From contig JAVEEA010000014.1 in the NCBI GenBank assembly GCA_030840675.1, positions 1-57,085 on the forward strand: a DNA stretch of 57,085 nucleotides, written 5' to 3'. The notes below the pieces were generated by a model. It did no database searches. It saw nothing but the letters and a program-made list of their open reading frames with translations, and had not been told where the DNA came from. Source of the DNA: Pyrinomonadaceae bacterium. Its GTDB lineage: Bacteria > Acidobacteriota > Blastocatellia > Pyrinomonadales > Pyrinomonadaceae. The translations under genes were made by a program, and so were the position numbers. Shown piece by piece: positions 43,934-52,534 of this stretch; position 1 is the first letter of the stretch, and each line of letters begins with the position of its first letter.

Positions 43934-44563
43934 ATGTACTGTCCCACCTGCGGTTCAGAAGAAAGACAACTTAGCCAGTATTGCCGGGCTTGCGGTACCG
44001 ACTTGCGCATGGTGCGTCGCGGGCTCGAGCGGCCTGACTCGATCACGGCGTCGGCAATCTCCGCGCGCGAACAAATCAGCCAGGTGATGGCGGACAAGAT
44101 CCGCCAGTTCGACTCTTCTCATGATTTGAAACGCGTGGCCGAAGACGTGTTGCCGCAACTGGAAAAGTTTTTGGAGTCGCCGGAAGAGAAACGTTTGCGC
44201 CGCGTACGCGCGGGCATGATTACGGCGCTCGCTGGTTTCGGAGCGGCGCTGGTGGTTTTTTTAGCGAGTCGCGAAGCTCACGATCTGATTCCGTTTATCG
44301 CCGTGGGATTGATCGCGTTCTTCGTCGGTCTTGGCATTATGATCAATGGCCTCGTGTTTACGATCCCGCATAAGACTCTGCCCGATCGTTCCGACGAGGC
44401 CCGCTCGCAAAGAGAACTCGAAGCAGGCCGGCAGAATGGCATTAATCTTAATCAATTCTCTCCCGCTCACTCCACCAACGAACTGGCGAATCGCGAACCG
44501 GTGACTAGTCAGCCTTCAATCACGGAACACACAACTCACCACCTCAATCCTAAAAAATCTTAA
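43934..44563 (+). CDS. Zinc-ribbon membrane protein (unknown function)
   Basis: 209 residues. The N-terminal zinc ribbon has YCPTCG and YCRACGTDLR (residues 2-25). Two hydrophobic helices (AGMITALAGFGAALVVFLAS; LIPFIAVGLIAFFVGLGIMI) occupy about 93-140. A hydrophilic tail follows. Such proteins are common in Acidobacteriota and Chloroflexota with no assigned role. Confidence 0.8.
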   Translation: MYCPTCGSEERQLSQYCRACGTDLRMVRRGLERPDSITASAISAREQISQVMADKIRQFDSSHDLKRVAEDVLPQLEKFLESPEEKRLRRVRAGMITALAGFGAALVVFLASREAHDLIPFIAVGLIAFFVGLGIMINGLVFTIPHKTLPDRSDEARSQRELEAGRQNGINLNQFSPAHSTNELANREPVTSQPSITEHTTHHLNPKKS

Positions 44564-44593
44564 AGCAGTACTGGTAAGTAGATTTCAGGATGG

Positions 44594-45607
44594 TTACGAT
44601 GTGAAGTCGCGGATGTCCTGGAAAGGTGTGTCAGGATTATCGAAGTCGGGACGATAGTAATAAGACGCGCCGTCAAACTCCTGCAGCCAACCTGATTCCA
44701 GCTTCAATTCGTCGAGCGCGTTGACCGCGCGCAACCATTCGTTTTCCGTGATGCGTCGCGAAAGTAGAATGTGACGCTTGCTCGTCGCGGCCTGATGAGT
44801 CGGGTAATACTGGGCCATCAGCGAGACTGCCACGCGCGGGCTCAACTCGTCTCTGATCCACTCGAGCGACTCGCGTATTCCGCCGATGTCGTTAGGCAAA
44901 ACGAGTAGACGAATGATCAGCCCGCGCTGCAACAAGCCGTCGTCGTCGAAAACCAGTTCATCACCTGCCTGCCGGTACATTTCCGCAATCGCGCGGCGCG
45001 CGTACTCTTTGTAACCGCTGACCTTCGAATAAAGATAGCCGGCTTCATCCTCCGCGTATTTCAAGTCAGGCAGATAGACGCCGACGATCCCTTCGAGCAA
45101 ACGCAGCACCTCTACCGAGTCGTAGGCATTGGTGTTGTAGACGATCGGTAACCGCAAACCTGCCTGAGCGGCCAGCAGAATTGCACGCGCCATTTGCGGG
45201 GCGAAGTGGGTTGGCGAAACGAAGTTGAGGTTGTGACAACCCTGCGCCTGCAGCTCGAGCATGATCTCGGCGAGCCGTTCATGTGTGATCTCATTCTTCA
45301 GCTGTGTTTTGTGTGTCTGCGAGATTTGGTAATTCTGGCAATAGACGCAACGCAGGTTGCAGTTGCCGAAGAAAATGTTGCCGGCGCCGCGGGTGCCGAC
45401 CAGCGCGGGCTCTTCACCGAAGTGGGCGGTGTAGGAAGAAACGATTGGCAGGCGGCCCGAGTAACAGGCAGCGATCTCATCTTGCAAACGATTGTTGAGG
45501 CAGTCGCGCGGACAGACGGTGCAACGCTCGAGTAAAGCTTCGAGTTGCACGACGCGTCGTTGCAGGTCGCCGTTGGCAAGGAGTTGAAGATAGGTTGGGT
45601 TAGTCAT
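44594..45607 (-). CDS. Radical SAM protein, PflA-like
   Basis: 337 residues from ATG 45607 (MTNPTYLQLLANG), or four codons more from 45619. The SAM-type cluster is CNLRCVYC (about residue 85, CX3CX2C). An N-terminal cysteine set (CTVCPRDCLNN) may hold a second cluster. Other marks are GTRGAGNIFFGNC, NLNFVSPTHFAPQ and VYNTNAYDSVE. It resembles the pyruvate-formate-lyase-activating family of the type often found beside AmmeMemoRadiSam genes. No glycyl-radical partner is nearby, so the substrate is unknown. Confidence 0.85.
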   Translation of the reverse strand: MTNPTYLQLLANGDLQRRVVQLEALLERCTVCPRDCLNNRLQDEIAACYSGRLPIVSSYTAHFGEEPALVGTRGAGNIFFGNCNLRCVYCQNYQISQTHKTQLKNEITHERLAEIMLELQAQGCHNLNFVSPTHFAPQMARAILLAAQAGLRLPIVYNTNAYDSVEVLRLLEGIVGVYLPDLKYAEDEAGYLYSKVSGYKEYARRAIAEMYRQAGDELVFDDDGLLQRGLIIRLLVLPNDIGGIRESLEWIRDELSPRVAVSLMAQYYPTHQAATSKRHILLSRRITENEWLRAVNALDELKLESGWLQEFDGASYYYRPDFDNPDTPFQDIRDFTS

Positions 45608-45635
45608 GGCTGTTGACAACTATACGCCGGCGAGC

Positions 45636-45671
45636 AAAGGGGCTGGTCGCTGACGCTCCCGGTTCTGACAG
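45636..45671. repeat. Decayed family D repeat after the DUF2721 gene
   Basis: AGGGGCTGGTCGCTGACGCT followed by CCCGGTTCTGACAG. It shares GCTGACG and the GGTT(C/T)(C/T)GACAG ending with the repeats at 56963-57085, and lies one base away from the TGA stop of the DUF2721 gene (45672-45674). Confidence 0.45.
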
Positions 45672-46217
45672 TCACTTACGGCTGCGGAAGTGTACAAAAT
45701 GCGGCTTGTATTGTTCCACCAGGTCCGCGGGGGCAACGCGTGTAGTTAGGCGCCAGGTGTAATCCATCTCCGCGTGGACCGTGCTGAGCGCGAGTCGCGC
45801 TTCAAAAATTAACAAGATGCTGCCGTAAAAGAGAAAGCACGCACCCAGCAGTCCGACAACGATCGGCACCAGGTTGTAATGTGGTGTGCTGGGAATCACC
45901 GCCACCACGCCGATTGCGACGGAGGTCGCCACAAACATTCCGGTGGCGAGATAGAAGGCCACCATCGAACGTTGCAGTATGCGGGCGCGGCTGGTGAGCT
46001 TGTCCAGTTGCGCAAAGATTATCGCCTGTCGTTCTTTGATGTCCGCTCCGGGCTTCGGCGCGAGTTCTTCAAGTTTGTCCGACAAACTCCGCACGCGATC
46101 CACCACGCGCCCCAGCCGCGACGAAGTGGAGAGGATCATGCCGCTGCAAGCCGAGATCAAAACTGCCGGCGTGATCATTGCGGTCAACACCGCAACGGCT
46201 GAGTTTGTCGGATCCAC
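45672..46217 (-). CDS. DUF2721 membrane protein
   Basis: 181 residues with the DUF2721 pattern: an N-terminal helix (VLTAMITPAVLISACSGMIL), a conserved STSSRLGRVVDRVRSL loop, and two further helices (VAFYLATGMFVATSVAIGVV; LVPIVVGLLGACFLFYGSIL). Function unknown. Its ATG at 46217 lies 13 bp from the stop of the following 391-residue exported protein gene. Confidence 0.85.
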   Translation of the reverse strand: MDPTNSAVAVLTAMITPAVLISACSGMILSTSSRLGRVVDRVRSLSDKLEELAPKPGADIKERQAIIFAQLDKLTSRARILQRSMVAFYLATGMFVATSVAIGVVAVIPSTPHYNLVPIVVGLLGACFLFYGSILLIFEARLALSTVHAEMDYTWRLTTRVAPADLVEQYKPHFVHFRSRK

Positions 46218-46229
46218 TCGTGCGCTCGC

Positions 46230-47405
46230 TTAACCGCGCCGTCTGGACCGCCGCCGGGTAACAGTTTTCCTGGGCGGAGGCGGCGTGGCCGTCATCTCCG
46301 GGGTGGCCTCTTTAGGCTTCATCTGCTTTTGTATGAAGTCAATGATCAACTGTTGCGGCACATCGGCTCGGAGCAAAACTTCGTCGCCCTCGGCAGTCAG
46401 TGCCAGGCCCTTCAGCAGCGCTTGGGCAGCCGGGTCGGGAATGGAACTAGTTGCCTGGTTTAGAAAGCCGGCGAAGAGGTTGGTCATAATCTTCGCGGTG
46501 TCGGGATTGTCCGCGTTCATCGCGCCGCGGATCATGAAGTTGGTCGCGTCCATCGTCAGGGCTGCATAAAAGTCGCCCATGGTCGTTTCACAACGCGGCG
46601 CACGCGCGTTGGCTTCTGTTCCCAGCATGCCGAAGCTCTTGGCAAACGAATGCCAGGGAGTGCCGGCCATGCTGATCAGTGCGTTAGGATCGCGCACGAG
46701 GGAGTTTAAGGTAGCGGCGCTAATGCGGTCTTTGCCGCTACCCGCGTCGATCGCGGCGCGCAGATAACCGGGCGAGCCGGCGGCGATCGTGTTGGCGTTA
46801 AGCGTGACCAGACCAACTTCCGTGAACCCTTTCAGAAAGGGATTCTTCTCCGCTTCCTTCACCAGCGGATCAATGGTCATCAGCCCCATTGTTTTGTCGC
46901 CATACTTCTCGTCCCGAAGTTTTCCCTGAGACGCCATGCGGGCGAGGGTCATCAACGACTCAGCGCTAAAATTGCCGCCACTCACTACCATAAATTCAGG
47001 CGGCTGAAAATTGAGCGACGCGGTTGGCTTTTTGAAGCGGATCGCGATCACTACAAACTCCACGCCCGCCGGATCAATACCGGCGTTCTTCTTTGCCTCT
47101 TCAAAGCCTTTCCGCATTTCCTCGACGTTCTTCGCCGGCAGGAACCGGGGCACGACTTCGTTGATGATCCTTTGCGAGTTAATGTAAATCAGCGTATCGG
47201 CCTCGGGCAGGTTCGCGAGAGAAGCGACTACCCCTTGCATGGCCGGAGAGGTTGGAGCAAGCACGGCGGCGGAGTTGCTCGTCGCCAGATAGTCGCCACT
47301 TTGGCCCGGCGCACATTGAGCCTGAATGTTGAGTGCGCATGCGGTCAGGACGAGTAGCAGCGCGCAGGGGAGATAGAAAATTTTTCTCACGGTCGAAGCC
47401 TCCAT
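46230..47405 (-). CDS. Exported protein of unknown function
   Basis: 391 residues with a lipoprotein-like or Sec signal (FYLPCALLLVLTACALNIQA). The body (about 60-360) has LPEADTLIYINSQRIINEVVPRF and VEFVVIAIRFKKP, reminiscent of the DUF3352-like exported proteins, but I cannot assign it. The tail is Pro/Thr-rich and very basic, ending RRRSRRRG. The preceding DUF2721 gene is 13 bp away on the same strand. Confidence 0.75.
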   Translation of the reverse strand: MEASTVRKIFYLPCALLLVLTACALNIQAQCAPGQSGDYLATSNSAAVLAPTSPAMQGVVASLANLPEADTLIYINSQRIINEVVPRFLPAKNVEEMRKGFEEAKKNAGIDPAGVEFVVIAIRFKKPTASLNFQPPEFMVVSGGNFSAESLMTLARMASQGKLRDEKYGDKTMGLMTIDPLVKEAEKNPFLKGFTEVGLVTLNANTIAAGSPGYLRAAIDAGSGKDRISAATLNSLVRDPNALISMAGTPWHSFAKSFGMLGTEANARAPRCETTMGDFYAALTMDATNFMIRGAMNADNPDTAKIMTNLFAGFLNQATSSIPDPAAQALLKGLALTAEGDEVLLRADVPQQLIIDFIQKQMKPKEATPEMTATPPPPRKTVTRRRSRRRG

Positions 47406-47453
47406 TGAAAGTTTTGCTTATCTTTACACAATCTCGGAAATCTCGTCAGTATT

Positions 47454-47831
47454 TTAGATCCAAGCAAGTTTAGGAACGGTGAAATCATCGCGAATGTTCC
47501 CGGTGTTGAGGGTCGCCACGGGTTCGCACAGCAATACTTCAGCCTCTTCGTCGGCGACTGGCCGGTGCTCCACTCCGCGCGGTACCACGATGCACTCACC
47601 TGATTCCAGCCAGACCGCCTTGGTTTCGGCCTCGCCGCTCTCGCGAAACTCCATCCGGAATCGTCCTTTCAGCACGAGAAACATTTCGTCTTCAGTCTCG
47701 TGGTGATGCCAGGTGAAAGCTCCTTGAAACTTAACCAGCTTGAGATACTGTCCGTTGAGTTCGGCGATGATGCGCGGGTTCCAATGGCCTGTAATGAGGG
47801 ACAGTTTTTCTGCGAGATTGATTTTGTCCAT
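47454..47831 (-). CDS. Cupin-domain protein
   Basis: 125 residues. The cupin motifs are WHHHETEDEMFLVLKGRFRM (motif 1, metal-binding HxH...E) and GECIVVPRGVEHRPVADEEA (motif 2 His). Single cupin barrel, most like a mannose-6-phosphate isomerase-like stand-alone cupin. Substrate unknown. A family B repeat lies just upstream of its start. Confidence 0.88.
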   Translation of the reverse strand: MDKINLAEKLSLITGHWNPRIIAELNGQYLKLVKFQGAFTWHHHETEDEMFLVLKGRFRMEFRESGEAETKAVWLESGECIVVPRGVEHRPVADEEAEVLLCEPVATLNTGNIRDDFTVPKLAWI

Positions 47832-47851
47832 AGAAAAGATTGGGGTTTTGA

Positions 47852-47880
47852 AGAGCCCTCTCTCACGTTCGGGCTTCCGC
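47852..47880. repeat. Family B palindromic repeat upstream of the cupin gene
   Basis: AGAGCCCTCTCTCACGTTCG followed by GGCTTCCGC. It has a few differences from the copy in egtB, some within the central loop. It lies about 20 bp upstream of the cupin start (minus strand). Confidence 0.8.
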
Positions 47881-47944
47881 TTCGGTAGCGGCGGCGACTC
47901 CTCAAAGGGTCTGCGCCGCCGCCGCCGAATAGTTAAGGCATGGG

Positions 47945-48337
47945 CTACTTGTTTGCGGAGAAGCCGAACGTTCGCCCTCCCCAGTAAGTGGTGCCGGCAA
48001 GTTTGTTTTTGTCCCAGCTAAAGATGTACGCGTCGAACTTCTGGCGGTTGCCGGGAAAGTTAAGATAGAAAACCATGTGTTGGTTGCGATCGCTGATGCT
48101 TGTGATCGTCCCCGACTGCCGCACGCCATCGGCGCCGACGTAGCTTATCGCCATATCGCACCAGGGGGAAGTCGCGCAGTCTGCTTTGGTATCGGTGATG
48201 CGCAGAACCCCGGGGCGTCCGTCGAGGCTCATTTTCCAATCGCCAAACCAGTCGCTTTTCACGGCGTCGGCAAAAAGAGTCGCAGCTGAAGTTAAGAGTA
48301 ATACCACCGCGAACAGTAGGAGTGTTGCTCGCTTCAT
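47945..48337 (-). CDS. Small exported protein, unknown
   Basis: 130 residues with a clear signal peptide (ATLLLFAVVLLLTSAATLFA). Mature part SDWFGDWKMSLDGRPGVLRI and TTYWGGRTFGFSANK looks like a small lipocalin/beta-barrel-type domain with two cysteines (CATSPWC) likely to form a disulfide. No family recognised. Confidence 0.75.
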   Translation of the reverse strand: MKRATLLLFAVVLLLTSAATLFADAVKSDWFGDWKMSLDGRPGVLRITDTKADCATSPWCDMAISYVGADGVRQSGTITSISDRNQHMVFYLNFPGNRQKFDAYIFSWDKNKLAGTTYWGGRTFGFSANK

Positions 48338-48587
48338 CAGGTTCTCCTTTTAGTATGAGGTTAGCGCAGTAACCCCTGACAGGACGGCTACTGCAGGGAT
48401 GCTTGCTCGCTCGAAAAAGGGTGATTTGGAGTGAGTAAGCGCCGGGCGAATGCGTCCGCTACCTTAGTGGCGTGCATTCAAAAAACTTGTCAACTCAGGA
48501 ACGAGGTTTGTGAGAGACGGACCGACGATATGCTTGCCGGGGAAACAAGTCAATAGTTTCGCGAGGCAGGTAAACTCTCTGCGTGCG

Positions 48588-49634
48588 TTAGCTCCTGGCA
48601 AAGATCGCGTCGAGTAAACGGGCCAGGCGATAACCACCCTTTGCAAGTTGCCGGCGCACGACTTCGCGATTCAGCGTTTCGTAATTCGCCGCGCGGGTGA
48701 TGTCGTAAACAACATCCGTTACGGGTTTGCCATCACGCAATACCGGTTTTCCGTCGCGGGTTTGCACGATGATAGTGCGTTGTCCCGTCACCTTAACCGA
48801 GCTGTAGGATTGTTCGCGAGACTGCCCCAATGAGTCGGTGGCCCATTGCGCCGCCCACGTGTCTACTGGTCCGCGTGGATTCCAGCTGGAGTCAGGCCGC
48901 ACTGTCTCGCGCAGGAACGTGCCGAGGGTATCGGAGGTTTGTTTGTCCGTCGTCAGCATCAGCGATGTCACCAGATCGAAGTCCCAAAACGAATGCAGGT
49001 TGCGGCGCTCGTTATCGATGATCAACTGGTTGCCGCCGCGATCGCTGGGGAGAGTTTTTTGCTTGATGGCTACCGGATCAGTGACGATGAAAAAGTTTCC
49101 ATTCGCATCGCGGTCGATGAACCCACAGCCGACATGCAGCGGCTGATGGATGTCGCCGAGGAAGTGGACCACTAACTTTAGCGCGTTGCGCTGGCTGAGC
49201 GGATGATTGGGATCGGGTTGGCCCTGCAGCGTGCGAATAGCGACGTTGAGCATGTGCACGATGTCATTGTCAGGCGTGAAGCCGGTGCAGGTTTGGTAAT
49301 TTTTGCAGCCGAGCGGCAGATCGTCGTAATGCCATTCCCGGTTCTTTTCGTTGTGCGGGACATCCTGCAGGAACGCATTGGTGTCCGCATCAGGGTCCGT
49401 CTTGCCCATGCGATCCTTCACCGTGTCGGCCCAACTGGCAACGTTTGCGAGCGTTTCCCCGGGCTTTAGGATTTGTGCGATTCTTTGCGCGGTGCGTGGC
49501 TTGATGCGTAGCGACGCGATTTTCCCGACTGTTTGATGACCATCGTCACCCCAGGCAAAGGTAGTCGCCGCGGGCCCGAGAAAAATAATCGCGCTGAGCA
49601 GGATTGAAACCGATCGCATCGTTTGAGTTCTCAT
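48588..49634 (-). CDS. S1/P1-type zinc nuclease, exported
   Basis: 348 residues (an ATG five codons in is also possible). After the signal peptide (SILLSAIIFLGPAATTFA) the mature protein begins WGDDGHQTVGKIA, the zinc-binding start of the S1/P1 family (Trp N-terminus). SWADTVKD, HYDDLPLG, HFLGDIHQPLHVG, GGNQLIIDNER and LHSFWDFDL supply the remaining zinc ligands. These enzymes degrade single-stranded DNA/RNA in the periplasm or outside the cell. Divergent from the inositol monophosphatase gene. Confidence 0.93.
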   Translation of the reverse strand: MRTQTMRSVSILLSAIIFLGPAATTFAWGDDGHQTVGKIASLRIKPRTAQRIAQILKPGETLANVASWADTVKDRMGKTDPDADTNAFLQDVPHNEKNREWHYDDLPLGCKNYQTCTGFTPDNDIVHMLNVAIRTLQGQPDPNHPLSQRNALKLVVHFLGDIHQPLHVGCGFIDRDANGNFFIVTDPVAIKQKTLPSDRGGNQLIIDNERRNLHSFWDFDLVTSLMLTTDKQTSDTLGTFLRETVRPDSSWNPRGPVDTWAAQWATDSLGQSREQSYSSVKVTGQRTIIVQTRDGKPVLRDGKPVTDVVYDITRAANYETLNREVVRRQLAKGGYRLARLLDAIFARS

Positions 49635-49827
49635 CGAAATGTTTTCCTTCGGGTAGCAACTTTCGCAGCCAGCATACCGCCAGCGTTACCAGTTCGAGAA
49701 GCGCACCCTCTTCCTTGGAGACTGTGCTATTTATCTGGAGTACCTTTTCTCGCATAGTACTTTCGCAGGCCTGAGGACTTTTGATATATCCTGAACCCAA
49801 GTCGAAAGATGAAAGAGAAAAAAGAAC

Positions 49828-50607
49828 TTGCTTAACTTTGCCATCCAAACCGCGCGCGACGCCGGCGCAATTTTGCTTGATCGCCTGGGCCGCGCGCTGC
49901 AGGTCTCGAACAAGGGAGACATCGATCTGGTTACCGAGTCGGACCTGGCTTCGGAAAAACTGATCATTGATCGGATCAAGTCACACTATCCGCGTCACGC
50001 TATTCTTGCGGAAGAGTCTGGCGAGACAGCGGGCGTCGAGTTGATTTCCGGGACAAGCGATTGGAAGTGGATCATCGATCCACTCGACGGCACCACCAAC
50101 TACGCGCACGGCTACCCTTGCTTTTGCGTTTCCATAGCGCTCGAAAACGCGGGTGTAATCGAGGTCGCTGCGATCTACGATCCGACGCGTGACGAAATGT
50201 TTGCCGCTGAACGAGGGCAGGGCGCCACTCTCAACGGCCGTCGCATGCGCGTCTCGCCGGTTGACGAACTCAACAGCGCGATGCTTTGCACCGGCTTTCC
50301 CTACAACGTGCGCGAGCGGCCAAACTTTGAACGTGATTTTGCCCGGTTCACGATGGCCGCACAGGCAGTCAGGCGCGACGGCTCGGCGGCAATCGATCTT
50401 GCCTACGTCGCTTGCGGCCGTTTCGACGGGTTCTGGGAAGACGGACTAAAGCCGTGGGATGTGGCCGCCGGAATTCTTTTGATCACCGAAGCAGGTGGCC
50501 GCGTCACTGACTTCAACGGCAACGCACTTGATATCTACACCGCAAAAGTGCTGGCCAGCAACGGCCTGGTCCATGAACCGATGATGCAGGTACTGGTCTC
50601 ATCGTAA
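49828..50607 (+). CDS. Inositol-1-monophosphatase family phosphatase (SuhB-type)
   Basis: 259 residues from a TTG behind an AGAGAAAAAAG stretch. Metal-binding motifs: GDIDLVTESDLASE, LAEESGE, WIIDPLDGTTNYAHG, and EDGLKPWDVAAGILLITEAGG. It hydrolyses inositol monophosphate or related sugar phosphates. The stop codon TAA (50605-50607) is provided by a family A REP. Confidence 0.93.
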   Translation: MLNFAIQTARDAGAILLDRLGRALQVSNKGDIDLVTESDLASEKLIIDRIKSHYPRHAILAEESGETAGVELISGTSDWKWIIDPLDGTTNYAHGYPCFCVSIALENAGVIEVAAIYDPTRDEMFAAERGQGATLNGRRMRVSPVDELNSAMLCTGFPYNVRERPNFERDFARFTMAAQAVRRDGSAAIDLAYVACGRFDGFWEDGLKPWDVAAGILLITEAGGRVTDFNGNALDIYTAKVLASNGLVHEPMMQVLVSS

Positions 50608-50684
50608 AGCAAACTGTTAGTTTGCGTTCTCCTGCACACGCTCATTCAGTGGTAATGAACCCTCGCAAACTCATAGTTACAAAC
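50604..50684. repeat. REP family A pair after the inositol monophosphatase gene
   Basis: Perfect forward copy GTAAAGCAAACTGTTAGTTT (from 50604 to 50626 including GCG) and a decayed reverse copy at 50664-50684 (CGCAAACTCATAGTTACAAAC). The forward copy includes the stop codon. Confidence 0.88.
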
Positions 50685-50719
50685 TTAGCCTAATCCAGCT
50701 TTCGCATCAGAGTCTTAAC

Positions 50720-51394
50720 TCACAAACCTGAGCGAATGATCTCCGCCAGGCGGTCCGTCTCGCGGCGCACACACGCGCGCAACTCTTCGCCGGGGAGTTG
50801 TGCCGGCTCAAATAGCGGATGATAAATGATCTCAACCTTTCCCGGTCGCGGCAACAGATTGCGGGCCGGCCAAACACGATTCGCGCCGCGAATTGTTACC
50901 GGCAGAATCGGCACTCCCGCCTCCAGCGCCATTCGTACCGCGCCACCCTTCATACGCACCATGGAACCGTCAGGCAGTCCGCGCCCGCCTTCCGGAAAAA
51001 TTACCACTACGCCGCGTTCGCTCAGCCAGGTTAAGGAACGTTTGATTGCCGCCGGGTTCCCCTCGACCTGGAGTGGCCACGCACCGAGCAAGGTTATTGC
51101 CTTGCCGACCACCGGCCAGGAAAACGCTTCGCTCCAGGCGAGGAAGCGGATTGGCCGCTTGACCGGAATCGACAACCAAAACGGATCTCCATAACTCTGG
51201 TGATTGGCGGCAATGATTAGCCCGCGGTCCGGCGGTATGTTCTCAACGCCCTTGTGTTCCATTTGCCAGCAGAGGCGACTGCCGAGACGAATCACTGGAC
51301 GACTGAGATTGATCAACCAATGCGGCAGTGCCTTCTCCGAGCGTTTCGATCCGGACGCTGTTTTCTCTTTCGACAATGGTTCTGGATGGTTCAA
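50720..51394 (-). CDS. 1-acyl-sn-glycerol-3-phosphate acyltransferase (PlsC family)
   Basis: 224 residues with the HX4D-type motif IIAANHQSYGDPFWL (written NHQSYGD), the FPEGGRGLPDG motif and VPILPVTIRGA. It acylates lysophosphatidate in membrane phospholipid synthesis. The N-terminal 25 residues are hydrophilic. It lies 49 bp downstream of the double-PilZ gene on the same strand and may be co-transcribed. Confidence 0.9.
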   Translation of the reverse strand: MNHPEPLSKEKTASGSKRSEKALPHWLINLSRPVIRLGSRLCWQMEHKGVENIPPDRGLIIAANHQSYGDPFWLSIPVKRPIRFLAWSEAFSWPVVGKAITLLGAWPLQVEGNPAAIKRSLTWLSERGVVVIFPEGGRGLPDGSMVRMKGGAVRMALEAGVPILPVTIRGANRVWPARNLLPRPGKVEIIYHPLFEPAQLPGEELRACVRRETDRLAEIIRSGL

Positions 51395-51443
51395 AGCGTT
51401 GGCAGGCTACGCGAAATGGGCGGGCAGTTCGGGAGTGGTGCGC

Positions 51444-52175
51444 TCAAAGTGGCCACTCCCGATCGATGAATTCCACATGAATGCGCGGCACGCCGGCCGG
51501 TCCGACACTGTGTCCGCGTATGGCGGCATAAACAGATAATTTAAACTGCTCACTCGACAAGCGAATGAAGCGACCGACCGGCAAAGTGAGCGTCGTAAAA
51601 ATCGCCGCCCCTTTCTCGCTGATGTTCTCCGTGACAGTTTGCTCGCTCTCTTCCACTTCGCCTTTTTCGTTGAAACTCTCAATCACCATGTCGACGGGAA
51701 TGTTGTGACGCGTCTGGTTGCGATTGTCGTCAACGTTTTTTTCGGTGGGTATCCATTCTTCTACCGCGTTGAGTTGTTGCGTAGTGAGCGGGCCGATCTC
51801 GTAGCGTCTCGCCGGATTTTCTTCATAGCTGTGCGGCGGCCGTTTTCCGACGAAGGCCACACCAACTTCGAAGAGCGGCGCTGAGCCCGGAGCCGGTGAA
51901 TTTGCCTTCACATGACGCACCAGCGCCCAAACGCGATACTGGTCTTCCACGTGATCGAAGACACGCAACTGCCGCGGCATGGGAATCGTCATGTGCAGCA
52001 GGCGACCCTTTTCAATCGGGTGCTTGAGAGTCAGGCCGGCGCCAAAAGGCGTGACATCGATCAGCCGTGTGACTTCATTCCATTCCACCCCGACTGCCTC
52101 ACGACAGCGCACTCTTACGGGTAACTTCAGCTCCAGCCGCTCACGTATGCGTTTCCAGTTTCGCGTTTCAGCCAT
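51444..52175 (-). CDS. Protein with two PilZ-like domains
   Basis: 243 residues. The first domain (about 5-130) has RERLELKLPVRVRC and LIDVTPFGAGLTLKHPI; the second (about 155-243) has TRHNIPVDMVIESFNEKG and TENISEKGAAIFTTLTL, the D/NxSxxG-like position being NISEKG. Basic residues typical of c-di-GMP binding (RxxxR) are weak in the second domain. It is likely a c-di-GMP effector or a structural PilZ relative. Confidence 0.8.
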   Translation of the reverse strand: MAETRNWKRIRERLELKLPVRVRCREAVGVEWNEVTRLIDVTPFGAGLTLKHPIEKGRLLHMTIPMPRQLRVFDHVEDQYRVWALVRHVKANSPAPGSAPLFEVGVAFVGKRPPHSYEENPARRYEIGPLTTQQLNAVEEWIPTEKNVDDNRNQTRHNIPVDMVIESFNEKGEVEESEQTVTENISEKGAAIFTTLTLPVGRFIRLSSEQFKLSVYAAIRGHSVGPAGVPRIHVEFIDREWPL

Positions 52176-52534
52176 GTGAAATCGAGCGGCCCAGAGTTAC
52201 GGATTTCAGCCTTTTACCTGGCGGTTGTCACGGGCGCTTGACCGGGCCGACAGGGAAAGTTTAATTTGAAGCAAAGCTGTTGATTTTACTAGGGTTTTGC
52301 CGCATCCTTTGGTTGCCAAAACCTGCCTGCCGGGCTACAATAACACTTACTTTTCGAGCCCTTTAAAGTTGCTCGTCGCGCGACCCTTTGGGTGCCGAAT
52401 CCTGCGCGAAGAGGCCCACTTCAAGCCATCGATAATGCGAGTACGCAGCCTGGCGTTCGGGGTTGATACCGCGTGCGCGCACGAGTTAACAGTTAAAGCC
52501 AACTGCGGCGGATTGTACTGGAAAGGTCAACGGG
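52176..52534. other. Gene-free region of 359 bp upstream of gyrA
   Basis: No coding sequence is supported here; a reading frame across 52297-52551 is a shadow overlapping the gyrA start. The region holds the gyrA promoter at 52313-52341 and a leader of about 190 nt to the start codon, in which I see no recognised riboswitch. Confidence 0.6.
52313..52341 (+). promoter_or_regulatory. Sigma-70-type promoter for gyrA
   Basis: TTGCCA (52313-52318), a 17-bp spacer, TACAAT (52336-52341). The promoter would give a leader of roughly 190 nt. Confidence 0.6.
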
